Numbered from the stretch's first letter, positions 35,901-47,612 are shown. The stretch is DNA of 64,000 nt from Ectocarpus siliculosus (GCA_000310025.1 FN649734.1:2119197-2183196), one strand, 5' to 3'. A program made the numbers and translations. The notes: generated from the sequence alone by a model not told the origin.

Positions 35901-38694
35901 ACTTCCCGGGCCCAATGCCCGTGATCATCAGGTTGCTAGGCATGGGCGGTGCTGCGACTCCGAAACTCCTCCACTGCGCCGCGTTTTCTTGTGGATGTTC
36001 TTTGACTGGGCCGATTTTCTTTGATGAGCTACTCATTGTCTCTAGGTGTATTTCCTTATTAGAGTTGGGAACACACCCGCGTTATCCTCTGGGCTTCGCA
36101 TTTTTGAGCACGAACAAGGCGATCTCTGAGATGGAATGGCCACATCGTGCTGTCTTGTTTTCTCGATTGGTGTGCTTTTTCAAACCTCAATTGTGGTTTA
36201 CGCCCTTTGGCCACCGCCGTAAACCTCTGATTCTTGCTCTTCCGACTTTTTCCGACAACGATCCGATGTACCGACAACCTCACCGGCCAATCTTTGCGTT
36301 GTCTCGGTCTTTATTGCGAAGGGATCTCGTCATCTCCGAGTTCGAGATTGCTCGCGCCAAGGCAGCAGGGGCGGCGGGGGTAACGGTGGTGCTCGCTCTC
36401 GTTGGCCCCGAACGCGCGGCGGAGCTCGCGGCGTTTTCCAAGAAGCTAGGTAAAGGCCCGGGGGCGGAGCGGGGGAGGATCAGCTGTCGCTCTGGCTCTA
36501 GTTGTAATGGCATTGTTGTGGAGGACGTAGTGACGATGGCAGACTGTCGAATCCCGGCGAACAGCCGGACGAAGCACGTCGCTTTTGAGCGGTTGAAGGA
36601 GCGATGTTGAAGACATAGGAGGAGTTTTTGATGGGCGTCAAGCTTGTCAAAAGCGAGTACGCGGTGGCGCGCGGGGGGGTGGGGGTCAAAGCTGAAGGTG
36701 GCTTGTTCGATGAGATGAGGTGCTCGAGGTTTGGTCGGTTGTTCCGCACCTGGTGCGTGGGTGAAGTATGGCGAGAGTTGTGTTGAAGTATGTTGGAAAT
36801 CGGTGGACATTGGTTGCTCTAGCACCTAGTAGATGGGAACACCATAGCAATTGAACGTTCGGTATCAGCACGTGACGGTCTGCGATCGACAACAACAACA
36901 ACCACAGCGACCACTCCATAACCAAAATGAACGGCAACAATCAAAACCGTAGCAACAGCAACACGTATCTCACTTCCCAGCGTTGTGTTTTGGCCACATC
37001 GACGTCAGGCATGGAAGCGGTGATCCAGGCCACCAGCCAGGAGGAGATCGAGCAGGCGGTGACCTCGGAGGACATCTCGATCATCTCCATAGTGGGAAAG
37101 ATGGTGGATGAAGCAGTGGAACTGCGGCAGTACATTCCCGATAGGGTGAGAGCTACAATAACTCGAGGCGCTTTTGTTTGTTCCGCTCAGGGTATGATGT
37201 GTAGATCCCCCTGCATTTTCGTTGCGCGCTTGGACAATGTTGTGCTGGGAGGGGCGGGATCTACCCTGCCTGTCACGCCGCCTATATGAATCCCCCCAAC
37301 AGCAGTGGCTCATCGTACCTCCTCGGCTCCTATTCCACAATCATCATATATTTTGGCGTATGGCCAACGGGCAAGCCTTTCCCGAGAAAGGGTACATGCC
37401 ACGTTTCCCCTTGATGACCGTGTCTTGTCCGTTGCACGATCGTGTCAACCCCTTGTTTTTGTGCCATGCATTTTCCCGCGGCATGCAGGCACAGAGTCTT
37501 GCGAGAGAGAGGAGAGAGGAGAGAGGGAGATGCTTCGAGCATCCTGCAACACTATTCGCTGTTGAACTGCGGCGTTATTGTTGTTGGACCCAAAGTTCTG
37601 TCCGTATGTTTGTCTTGTACAGCCATCGTCATGAGCCAAGCTCCGCATTGACAACCGTTTAACAGGTGGTGTCTGTGGTACACGTGGACAGAAGATCAGA
37701 TGAGGGTATGGATGAGATCGAAGACTGCTGGCAGCTCAGGGACGCCGGCTACCACACAATATGGGCGTCTGAGGTACTGCGTTGGTCCTGATATACCGCG
37801 GTCCCGACTTGTGCGGGTCCCAATAGACCGCGGAAATACCGCTTGTGATGGGATTTGGGTAACATATTAAAAGCTACTTCTATATATTACCCCCAACACT
37901 CAATAGTGCGGTTTCCCCATATACCGCGGTTGTTTTCGCTTGGCATTACACCGCGGTACGGTACGGTATATCGGGACCATCGCTGTGTACGAAAAACAAC
38001 ACCGGTGCCCAAAGGTGACCGCTGGACTAAGAGTGTGGGGCGCTGAAATCAAGGACAAGTTGTTTTCTTCTGCGCGAAAACATGCAAGATAGTCACTCGC
38101 TTCAAGGACGTACTTAATTACGCGACGTACATTTCATGCGTAGTAGTCAGACGCTTTCGGTGTATAGTATTTGCACATTCAGGTTCCATATTCGGGAGAA
38201 TTTCACATCCTACCCTCCAAATGGCGTCAGCGAACGAGCACTACCGTGTTCGACATGACACAAGATAACACGCCCCTTGGACTGATTTTCAAAGCTCGAT
38301 GTATCAACATCAGAAAGAGTCACGGCGCCGAAAACGGCGGCGTTGAAGCCGTCTGGTCGAGAGCTCTCCGAAAACATATCGTTGCGTTTTTATGCATCCT
38401 CTTCGTCGCGGAGAAATCGAGCTTTGAAAAATGGCCCAGGGGGGGTGTTGTCTTGTGTCGTATACGGTAACCAAGTGAGCGACATGGGGTGAACATTGTG
38501 CCCCTGAGCGAGTTCCTGACCGTCGACATTTGCACGATCAGGTGTTGTACAAGGGGGGAATGATGCAAGCGGAATCTGCCGAGGCCATCCTGAAGGCAAT
38601 CAGAGCGAAGGCCAGCGTAAAGTACGGCCGTGCAAGAGGCATGTCTGGGAAGGGGGAGGGGGCGAAGGAGTACCTGGGCTACTTGGCCCAATAA
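32997..38694 (+). CDS. Plastid-targeted protein related to indole-3-glycerol-phosphate synthase
   Basis: Nine exons with consistent phase: 32997-33194, 33669-33752, 34433-34547, 34964-35051, 35833-35931, 36322-36449, 37009-37145, 37666-37773, 38542-38694 (TAA). The product is about 369 residues. The N-terminus is a bipartite plastid leader: a hydrophobic signal peptide, then STA/FVVP with Phe23, matching the ASAFAP-type motif. The mature part follows the IGPS beta/alpha barrel: TLSVVAEYRK, FIDGILAPELLCPLLRNGGA, MPVIIRDLVISEFEIARAKA, GAAGVTVVLALVGPERAAEL, ISIISIVGKMVDEAVELRQY, then a last part with the Asp-Ala-Gly loop (LRDAGYHTIWASE). The IGPS signature E-x-K-[KR]-x-S-P-S keeps only the Glu, and the Lys of the R-K-D-F motif is absent. 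Tryptophan synthesis activity is therefore doubtful; a regulatory or altered-substrate role is possible. Confidence 0.78.
34585..34719 (+). repeat. Dispersed repeat, copy A, in intron 3 of the IGPS-like gene
   Basis: Shares ordered blocks with 39877-40004: CGTCCTATT, AGTCCCCCCAT, TTTTTCGTGGTGAGACG, GTACTACAC, GTAGAGTAC, AGTGTATTTTT and CCAGGGTCACACA. The middle contains a small inverted repeat of GTACTACAC type. Non-coding, family unknown. Confidence 0.7.
37783..37979. mobile_element. Inverted-repeat element (MITE-like) in intron 8 of the IGPS-like gene
   Basis: The left end TGGTCCTGATATACCGCGG and the right end, read on the other strand as TGGTCCCGATATACCG followed by TACCGCGG, form terminal inverted repeats. 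The interior has further ACCGCGG palindromes near 37832, 37923 and 37950 and no open frame. It begins nine bases after the exon 8 end (37773). No target-site duplication is obvious. Confidence 0.55.
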
Positions 38695-39651
38695 TAGCAG
38701 AGCCTCACCAAGGCAGGAGAGGAGGGCATGGGCAGCTCCCGGGAGGATCGGGGACAAGAAGAGGTCGCCTTCGGGGTTTCGTCGAGGCTGCAGAAGCATG
38801 CTCCGAATGAAGGAGGGGCGCAAGAGGTTTTATGCCTCTTGGTGACGAAGCTGATAATCGCACACAGGGATGACGGGCACTTGAGAACCGTGCAAAGGGT
38901 TTGTATTTGGTTCTCAATCCTGCTGCCTTTCCGATGGTTTCTCCCCGGTGGTCCGAATTGAGTCACATTGGTTCCGAGTACTTTTTGGCCTGTTGGTGTG
39001 GAATCTATTTAGCACACAATCGAATCGTCGAGCTCATCTGTTGCCGGTTTTGAGCTCACTGACGCGACTCACAGGACAATGATGGAGGGTTTTAGAGTGC
39101 AATTCACCAGGTCGCTGTTTTGAACCAAGATTTGCTTGTCGAAATCCGCAACAGCCTTTCTTGTCTTTGTTTGGGCCAACTCGAGAGTGAGTTTGTCGAT
39201 TTAATTTTCCCCACTTGTTCTGGAGAGGGATAGGCTATTTTTTCTAGCGAATGGGGTGGTTGAAGTTTCGGGCAGTTCGGCAGCTGGCGTACGATTTCCA
39301 CCGTCAATTTCTGACAAGCGAGATCAGCCCGGGCAGAAGGCAGAACTCTTCGAACCGAATGAATGCGGGTAGGTTGAGAGGGTTAAACCTCGACAAGATA
39401 TGTGCCTGCTGTTTTTATTTGCTCAGAGCTGTGTGGCACTGTCTAGAGTGCTAGTTAAACTCGTTGGCAAAGAGCCCGTTTTCAGCACTCTGCAGACGAA
39501 TTCGTTTATCGGCAGCCGGATCGGCTCTCCAGGGTAGTCTCGGGAGGTTCTTGTTCGGTGAATGTCGACCCTAGCGACACACGGCTGGCTGCTCGGCGTG
39601 AGTTTTAGGGCTGCTCTGTATCGTCACTTGACTAAATAGAGTATTCGGTGC

Positions 39652-39797
39652 GATGAGGCCTCCTGTCTGTGCCCGGTGGTTCCACCCAAACAACAAGATC
39701 AACACCAAAGCTATCTTTCTCTTCGCCACCGGTCTGGCGTCGGATTGTCCTGAGACGTAAGGGTAGTACCTTTGGTCGTTCGGCATGCCAGACATGA
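39652..39797 (+). repeat. Diverged repeat, copy A of a pair
   Basis: Shares GATGAGGCCTCCTGTC, CGGTGGT-CACCCA, GCCACCGGTCTGGCGTCGG and a GACATGAT end with 41529-41685 in the same order. Non-coding. Confidence 0.6.
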
Positions 39798-39876
39798 TGC
39801 CCCCCATTGGCCGGGGGTTTGAAAGGGCAGGGGGGTTCTCGTTCCTTACTACATGTGTGTGTGTATGTTTAGTTCT

Positions 39877-40004
39877 CGTCCTATTTTTATGGCGATAGTC
39901 CCCCCATTTTTCGTGGTGAGACGTGTACTACACACTTCAATGTACGTAGAGTACTACACTTTTTCAGTGTATTTTTCGGACAACTACAACCCCAGGGTCA
40001 CACA
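39877..40004 (+). repeat. Dispersed repeat, copy B
   Basis: Partner of 34585-34719 with the same block order and orientation. Copies differ by scattered substitutions and small gaps, pointing to old transposition or segmental copying. Confidence 0.7.
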
Positions 40005-41528
40005 GGAGCGAGGACTGTTGTCTTATATATATTTTTTTCGTGCCCCACCTTGCTCCTGCGGTGCGTGTTACATACGACTGCGAAACCTCGTCAAACATTG
40101 GCCTATGTCGTGCCACACCCAAGCGGCATCACCTTTCGGAGGGATATGAAGGAACTGCTATGTTGTTTCCAAGAACGGAATTGTCCCTCAGCCTAATTGA
40201 GTAGTAATCTTTCGTTTGTAGCCCTGAATGAATCCCGTGCAGAGCAGAATGAAAGAATCCCGTCAGAACAGAATGAAATTCAATCCGGGATCAATACGAA
40301 AGTCAAACCGGCATGTTGTTTGATGCGGCTAACGATCCTACAGAAGTATTCCCTTAAGAGTGCAGGCGGCTCGCAGTGGTTGGTCGCCTGAACAAGGTCC
40401 GTAAATGGGAGACTGCGATGGGGCATGTAATCGAGCGACGATCCGCCTGCTCTGGCAGTTGTTGTCTTTGTTGTCGGGAGGTGGTTGTTGCTGATGTGGC
40501 TTGCAGCTGTCGCTGTCTCTACTTTTCAAGCCGCTAAGATCTCTGCCTGAGATGTCCCTCCCCTGCCGTGTTGTTCAAGCCCAACAGAAGAGCACGTTTC
40601 GTGATCACGACCGAACCACAACATGATGCAAAAGGTGCTGAACGTCTCATCACTCGCGGCGTTCCTGAACTGCTGTATAAAGTCAAGTCTATGCAGGTGA
40701 AAAGATCGAAAGCATGTGCGGCATGAACGCACGATGAGCACTAGACTATGTGGTCGTTACAGTAGTCCCTACAGATTTTCGTTTTCTACCCCAGGTCGTA
40801 ACGCCCTTGTTCACTCCAGAGAGAGAGACTCGCACTCATCATACAGGGTCGACATGACATATTCACTCTCAAAGGCCGGTATGCATGCAAAAGTGTTTCA
40901 CTGCATCCAGAGGGCGGGCTTCCAGGGGTTGAAGCGGGTAAGGAGAAATGAGAGCGTATGGGACAGCGACACTTGCTAGGGGGCTGCCTGGGGGCATCAC
41001 CTGTATTTGTTCGCTGGGCACGAGCAAACGGCTGTCAAAAATGTGTCCACACTGCCCCCCTCCTTCCGTTGACTTCTTGCCGAGGTTGCTAAACGGGAAG
41101 AAGGCTGCTGCGGGGGAATCAGAAACCCGACCGACTGGCAGCAAGTGAACCCACTCCTCTCTACAATCGTATGCGCGTGTTTCATCGAGTACGCTACGTC
41201 TGCTACGTTGGAAGAAGGAAGTTCCACAAGTTCCACGATCGGATTTTTTGTCCGCCGTGGGAGGCAGGATGAGAACCCCAGGTCGCGGGGGGAGCACCAT
41301 GTCGAACCCACCTCACCACATCCCACGACCACCAGTAGGACCGGACATGAAGGTAAGCTGGCTCTCGCCAGATTCACTCGGAACGAAACACTGCTCTCTG
41401 TTCTGTGTGACGCTTAGGGGGCTGCCCATCTGCAGTTGAGAATGAAGAGACCGTGCGGCCGGGATGTTGTCCGTCGTAAAATACCACATACTTGATGTGT
41501 AAATACCACTTGATGTGACTATTGGGTC

Positions 41529-41685
41529 GGATGAGGCCTCCTGTCGCGACGCGGTGGTCCTACCCACACTGCCAACACCTATGCATATTTCAGCGTTTTC
41601 TCTGCCACCGATCTGGTGTCGGGCTGCCTATCTGGTGAGCCCTCAATAGGAGGTCTCATCCCGCCAAATACCTGACATCATTAGA
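41529..41685 (+). repeat. Diverged repeat, copy B of a pair, with inverted ends
   Basis: Starts GGATGAGGCCTCC (41529-41541) and has the inverted counterpart GGAGGTCTCATCC at 41649-41661 (12 of 13 bases). The whole segment is related to 39652-39797, so it may be a small non-autonomous DNA element. Confidence 0.5.
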
Positions 41686-41697
41686 TATCTACGCAAA

Positions 41698-43215
41698 CTA
41701 TTGCCAATCATCAATATAGAGGAGCAACAACTCCCAAACGATCCACAAACTGATCTGTAGCAGGCAAAATAACAACACACCACCGCATATCCCCTCTAAA
41801 GCAAGCAGCGGTACGTCCTTCCTCTCCCTTCTCTCGTTCGACTCTCTCAACTCCCTAACATACTTGTCGCTTTCCCTCCAGTTGGCGACTTGTTCGTTGG
41901 CCGGGGCTGGGACCACGCTATCAAACACCTTGTCCCGAGACCTATCATACCACACCGAGAGTCCATGTTGCACGCTAACGAGGGAAGCTGGCCAAAGAAC
42001 CTCTGACAACGGATAGTCGAAAGTGTTCCCGAACCCTAGATACAGGAGGCGAGGTGGCCATACGCATACTCCGGCGATGGGTAAGTTGAACCTTTCCCCG
42101 AATACCAGCGTTTGCATGGAAGCCGGCCAGATTACGGACGCAATCGACTGGTGAAACCTATCCCCGAACTCTAAACGTTGCAAGGAGGCCGGCCACTTCA
42201 CTCCGGTGAGCGTTCGATTAAAGTAATACCCGAACACTAGGTTTTGCAGGGAGGGTGGCCAAGCCACGGCGGTAATGACTCTGTCAAACAAATACCCGAA
42301 TTCAAGGCGTTGGAGGAAAGGCGGCCAATGAACGTCAGCAATGGGATGGTTGAAAAAACGACCGAACGTAAGCCGTTTCAGCGAGGCCGGCATTGAAACC
42401 GCGGCGATCGGTTCGTTAAAAAAGCCCCCCAACGTTAGCTCCTGCAAGGACGTCGGCAGTGCAACCCAGTCGATCGGTCGGTTGAAGTCTCTCCCAAACG
42501 TTAGCTTCTCCAAGGAGGCCGGCCACAGAACGCCATTAATGGGATGGTTGAAACAGTCTCCGAACTCGAGCTCCAGCAGGAATGCTGGCAACGCCGCTTC
42601 GACGATCGGTTGGTCGAAAAATAACCCGAACGTTAGCTGCTGCAAGGAGGTCGGCCATACAACACCGGCAATGGGACTATCAAAGAATTTCCCTAACGTT
42701 AGCCGTTGCAGAGTGGCCGGCCACGCAGCTCCGAGGATTGGTTGGTCGAAGAACCCCGAAAATGTCATCTCTTCGAGGAACCCTGGCCAGGACACTGCAT
42801 GGACCGGCACTCGCAACTCGATACCAATGTCAAGCTTTTTCAAGCCCGGTGGCCACAAGATTGAACCCATGGTGCGTCCTAGGCAAAGCCTGCTGCCTAC
42901 GTGTAGCCTCTCCACCCCGCTCCACTGGTCCAGGCAGAGGCCCTTCGACAAAATCCTAGCCGGAAGTTCCCACACGACATGAAGAGCCCGAACGGGAGGA
43001 ACGCGGCAGGAGCCAGGATTCGGTGCGGAATCAAGGAGGAGGCGTTGCTTCACCGTCGTCAAAGGACCCCAAAGGCTATCAGGTGATTCACGGGTTGCCC
43101 GAACGAGCAGAGTGGGCACCCTTCGGCACGCCCGGCAGTAGTCGAGTGACGCCAGCTGCAGCTGCAGAGTAGACGCGTACCACTGTTTCTTCCCTCCCGC
43201 GCGAGATTGGCTCAA
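41698..43215 (-). CDS. FNIP-repeat protein with C-terminal membrane helix
   Basis: The open frame encodes at least 505 residues. An N-terminal part (CRACRRVPTLLVRATRESPD) is followed by 12-13 tandem repeats of 22 residues of the form FFDSPIAGVVWPTSLQQLTF-G-x. This is the FNIP motif, a leucine-rich-repeat relative expected to form a solenoid for protein binding. In DNA the period is exactly 66 bases (for example 42653 to 42719). After the repeats come a polar segment rich in Arg and Glu and a hydrophobic helix (GGVLLFCLLQISLWIVWELL) near the end. The frame stays open upstream to about 43307 without an ATG; the track begins at a TTG. The true start is either in an upstream exon (AG before GTACGAGG near 43280) or lost. 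Confidence 0.8.
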   Translation of the reverse strand: MSQSRAGGKKQWYASTLQLQLASLDYCRACRRVPTLLVRATRESPDSLWGPLTTVKQRLLLDSAPNPGSCRVPPVRALHVVWELPARILSKGLCLDQWSGVERLHVGSRLCLGRTMGSILWPPGLKKLDIGIELRVPVHAVSWPGFLEEMTFSGFFDQPILGAAWPATLQRLTLGKFFDSPIAGVVWPTSLQQLTFGLFFDQPIVEAALPAFLLELEFGDCFNHPINGVLWPASLEKLTFGRDFNRPIDWVALPTSLQELTLGGFFNEPIAAVSMPASLKRLTFGRFFNHPIADVHWPPFLQRLEFGYLFDRVITAVAWPPSLQNLVFGYYFNRTLTGVKWPASLQRLEFGDRFHQSIASVIWPASMQTLVFGERFNLPIAGVCVWPPRLLYLGFGNTFDYPLSEVLWPASLVSVQHGLSVWYDRSRDKVFDSVVPAPANEQVANWRESDKYVRELRESNERRERKDVPLLALEGICGGVLLFCLLQISLWIVWELLLLYIDDWQ

Positions 43216-44692
43216 CGCGACGATGAAAGCGTCGAGGCAGCGGCTGTTTATCCCTGGATGTGGATTTGAGCCTCGTACCTGAAACCGTTTCTTCTGGCCA
43301 ATGTCTTTTTATTGTCGGCACACGTTGGAAGACGGGCGTATTGGGAAACATTTCGGTTACTGCGCATGTTGGGCTGAGCAGACGGGGGCAACGACATCAC
43401 AGAAGAAGACGGTTCGTCAACACGACCAGCCCTCGCGATCGCCCAGTACAGTTGTTGGCAGGAGCAAAGCGTAGTTTTCTATTTTCGAGATTTCTGGGAT
43501 GAGCACGGATCCATCGTTGAGTCTTCTTGGTTGCTAGTGAAGAAGGCGTTTAAGGGTTCCCGAACCCAACCAGCTAGCGGCGTGTCGATTCATGCATTTG
43601 TTCACAATCTTCTCTGCGCGTCCGCCGTGTAACCGGAAGTTCCGCGAGTGAGTCCGAAAATACACAATTATAGAAAATTCGATGGCAACGTGAAGCACCT
43701 TTTCATTGCGTGGCGCGCGGGGGAATGTTCCGTTCATGGACACACGCACCGCGACAGTTCGATGAAAACAACTGGGCATCCCGAGCAGTCAAGATGTTTA
43801 CTCGTTCGCGTCCACTTCCCATGGCCCAGGAACGCAATCGGGCTCCTCGTGGTTTCGGTCAAAGAATGGGTACACAGAACGCTGCACCAACCATATAGCT
43901 TGAGGAACTTTGATGTGCGCAACCCTCGTCCATTGTATCATCAGTGAGGAAACCGATAGGGAATAGTGGGGAAAGTAACAGAGAATCCATGGGGCGTTAT
44001 TGTTGGGATTTTGTGTGGTTCAAGCTCTCATGTGATATTGAGTATTTCGGGAAATCGAACCTTCAACTCTCTGCAATAGCTACCAATTTCCCAAGTGGTG
44101 GCGCCTTCAAGACGCCCTGTCTCAACTCAGCATGAAAACGTCCGTCGCCACCAAGGAAAAGGGTGAAGGGATGTTGCTCATGATTTGCGCCCAATCTGCA
44201 CCTATACCAAAGCGCATATCGACAGACAATGCCTTGGCTTTCCTTGGCACCAATTGACACCGTTGTGCCCAGAGCGCGAAGGAATTGTAGCTGAACGACG
44301 AAGAAGGATGGAGAGGGTTCCCGTTTCATGCCCACGAACAACATGCGTCCCTAAAGATCGTTCGACGACAAAAAAGACGCCAGTGCACCTGCTGTGTTTT
44401 TGGTCAGGACATCATCATCTGGGGTCTCTGTCGATTGCTTTGGACACACGGCGTTTTTTCCAGCGGACGAAGAGAGATGCGCAAAGTCAGCGCGTGCTAA
44501 TGTACCATGCCGAAAGCCGCATACGATGGCTGGACGGGAGTCTACGTTTTGTAAGACCCGGCAGGTGCAGGTGCACCACAACATTCGGCCGAATTGGAAA
44601 CGGCACTTGAGGTCTCCCCATTCTACAGTGTTCCCAAACGATCTCAATGTGTGACCCATGGGTGACCCATGGTCCATGATCATGGGCATGGG
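43216..44692. other. Intergenic DNA; no gene recognised
   Basis: Open frames are short and unconvincing. The last 48 bases (44645-44692) consist of ACCCATGG/CATGGGC motifs that continue on the other side of the LTR element. Confidence 0.5.
44645..44692. repeat. Left remnant of an ATGGGC/GCCCAT palindromic array
   Basis: Contains repeated GACCCATGG and CATGGGCATGGG motifs. Together with 50386-50735 it forms the site into which the LTR element inserted. Confidence 0.7.
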
Positions 44693-45178
44693 TGTTGGGT
44701 GGCTTGGTGCGCCCGGCGCAGTTGTAGACGGCAAAAATAAAAGAACCGCGCGGCGAGTTTGCCGGCAACGATAAAATACAGTAAACTGCCCACGGGTGTG
44801 GTAACCCGCCGCATCTATGATGTTCCGGAGCGTGATAGCTCTGATGTGTTGACGCTGGTGCTGTGATAGCTGTTGTGATGGCGTGATAGCCTAGAGGCGT
44901 GAAAGCCTGGCAGCGTGATAGATGGTGGATAGGTAGTATGGGCACGGGCGTGATAGCCCAGGGCGTGATAGCCGGGAAAAAGGAAGATGAATAAATCAAG
45001 GGCACGTGGCCAACACCGTTGCTGACACGCATACCCAGAAAACAATAATATGTGGCAAAGATGGTACCACCATTCCCCCAATTTATTACAACTGCGGAAC
45101 CCCCAAAATCCCCCGCTCCATCTTCTAGGAACATTCCTCGGTTGCAATAATCTGTCAATGCTGTGAGTACATCCAACA
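44693..45178 (-). repeat. 3' LTR of the gag-only element
   Basis: Direct repeat of 49899-50385. It contains a series of short GTGATAGC motifs (for example 44831-44965), which may be promoter or RNA-processing elements. Confidence 0.9.
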
Positions 45179-47600
45179 GCCCCCCTGCTCGCTGCATTGT
45201 CAAGATTATACCCGAACTTGCTTATATTATGCATCACACGAAACCCATCCCAAAAACTCCAGAAATCAATGTCATTGTGCAACAGTCGTTTCTCCTCCCA
45301 TCCTCTTGCAACAACCATAAACCATTAAACCAGAGAGACTAGTTCGAACTTCCATTTGTCGCAAACGAACCAGAAACACCTACTACCAGAATCTCCATCG
45401 GTCTCCATTGTATCCAGAATCTCCAAAGATCAAAACATTCACTAAAAACCATTAAACCAGAAACACTTGATTGCAATTCCCATCGGTTCCAAACCATTAA
45501 ACCAGGAACACCACCAACAATTTCCATCGGTCGCTCATGAATTTCAAATTCCCAATATCAAATCATCCAAAACTCAAATCGTGGAAACAACCGCAATGGG
45601 TTATATCAGGAACAAATGAAAACGAACACAAATGCAAACACATCCAACACCGTCCGGGACAAATCACTTTCCGAGGAGACTTCAAATCCACACGTAGCAC
45701 AAGAATCATGATTGCACAAAAATGCTCGACTCCACAATAATACCTCATCCTCATAACAACACGAAGACCATTAATACAAAAAAACCCTTTCGAGTATTTT
45801 CTATCGGCCAATCTTGAATTCAATGTCCAACAAACACGATGAAATTACAAACCAGAATACCTCAGCAACATGGGAGCAACACCAAACCTGCCTCAGAAAC
45901 AAAATCTCCTTGAAACATGTGACATCGCTACGTGCCCTGCCTGCGTGGTTGACAGCGCGAGGTACATTGGAGTCATGGAGTGCTACAAAGATAGGCCCCC
46001 CTTCTTCTTTCATTATTTTTCCTCAAACACAAACAAACCTCCGTTCGTTCAGTTTCCTACAATACCTTTTATTTTCTTCCTGCATACCCTACCCATGCAT
46101 GTCTGGCTGCGGCCCCCCTTCTCCGAACACCAGACGTGAAGGGATCAACCCTCTACTTGATAAACGCATCTTGTGACATTTGGGTACTGGAAACAACCCC
46201 AAAATCGCAACCTGCATTGTCAAATCCCGAACTCTGCAAATCGAACATCGAAAACAGACGAAACATTCCATTCTTCGTAACATTGCTGTAGTTAATTGTC
46301 ATGACACACCAATTCCCCCCCCAATGACAATTGACAACAGCATCGAAGACATAGCATTTTATATAAATAGAGGGGTTACCCCTGGCCGATGGTACATGGA
46401 GAGGCGCGCCAAACACACAGGGGACAACAACAATGTAGATAGAGCCTTCTACCTAAAAAAAATGCCACACGCAGAAGGAAAAAACAAAAACAACAAGCAC
46501 AACCATAGTAGCGGCCTTCGCGACATGGCCGCAAGAATTCAAACCAATAACCCTATTCCATCATCATGATCCTTTCTGAACAGTTTCAACGCAGCCTTCA
46601 TGCCGTCAAATATTCTTGCAGGTGCAATTTCAATCGCAAAATCAAATCCGAAAGAACGCCGAAACAAGCCAAAACCAAAAACCAACCAAAAAAACAATTC
46701 CGGATCCACAAACCCGCATACATCTGTCACTAAACCGCCGTTGCCCGTGGTTTCCATCCCCGCTGGGCGATGCATCCTTCTCTGGAAATTATCTCAAACC
46801 GTCAACAGCACAGAACCATTCTCAGACAAATACCAAACAAGCGGCAGCGCTGCATCAGAAAAACATCGGAATGGGGACGGACAATTCTGAGGAAAACAGC
46901 TTCAAAGAGTAGGCACAAAAACTCAAACGAAACAATGTTACAATTTCTTGGACGACAGAAACGAGTATTCGGAAAGCACATAGGCCCTAACAATCACTCC
47001 TGCCAACTCCTTGCTCCAGTATAGTCGTTGAGCACCAAACTAAACAGTGCGCACACGCAAATCGGTGCCGCCGTTGCTGTCCACGAAACGGATAGAAAAC
47101 TAAACAAACATATAGACAGCCCCCCGCTGTCACATCCCGAAACATACCCCTTACATTTCCAGAGTTCATGCAAGAACACTCTGCGAATATCAAAATGCCA
47201 ACTAACAAACATGGAGACAGCCCCCCTGCAAAGGTAGCTGTTCATATGGGGAAACAAAAACAAATCGATTGCTGTTCATGCCCTCTAGAATCATGGTCAC
47301 ACATGACATCCCCCCCCCCATGATTCTGGATGTACATAAAAACAGCAACAAAGAAGAAAAAACCAGTGCAAAAGTAAAACGCGCTGCCAGAAAGAAAGGC
47401 AAAAAAAACTAAACTAAACACGAAACCCACATTGTTAGATCAGACTCGATGTCGTCGCGCGATGCAAGGCGCGTCACGAGCCCAAACGGAGTGCCCCGCT
47501 CGGAGGGGCGACCCCCAGCAGGTTGTTCTTGATCTCCCACATGCACCCCTCCCAAACATCCTGTTCTCCACCGCCCTCCATCTCGTCGCCCCCCAGCTCG
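45179..47600 (-). other. Non-coding interior of the LTR element
   Basis: A- and C-rich on the plus strand, with no recognisable retroelement domain. Two internal copies of AACAAACAT-(A/G)AGACAGCCCCCC-type sequence (47104 and 47206) are about 100 bases apart and resemble the polypurine-tract/LTR junction on the opposite strand. Confidence 0.6.
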
Positions 47601-47612
47601 CCTTCCCCCAGC

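Larger units (their letters stand above)
38695..41697. other. Intergenic DNA with repeat fragments; no gene recognised
   Basis: Holds three of the diverged repeat copies listed separately, a short imperfect tandem (GAATCCCGT...CAGAATGAA, 40226-40280) and a few unconvincing frames near 40870-41300. No exon chain with splice signals was found. Confidence 0.5.

Noticed and set aside
42341-42982. 213-residue plus-strand frame opposite the FNIP repeats
   Set aside because: The exact 66-base period keeps stops out of the antisense frame. It mirrors the repeat and has no family features.
45179-47600. Possible reverse transcriptase or integrase region in the LTR element
   Set aside because: No frame shows the usual motifs or sufficient length on either strand, so the interior is called non-coding.
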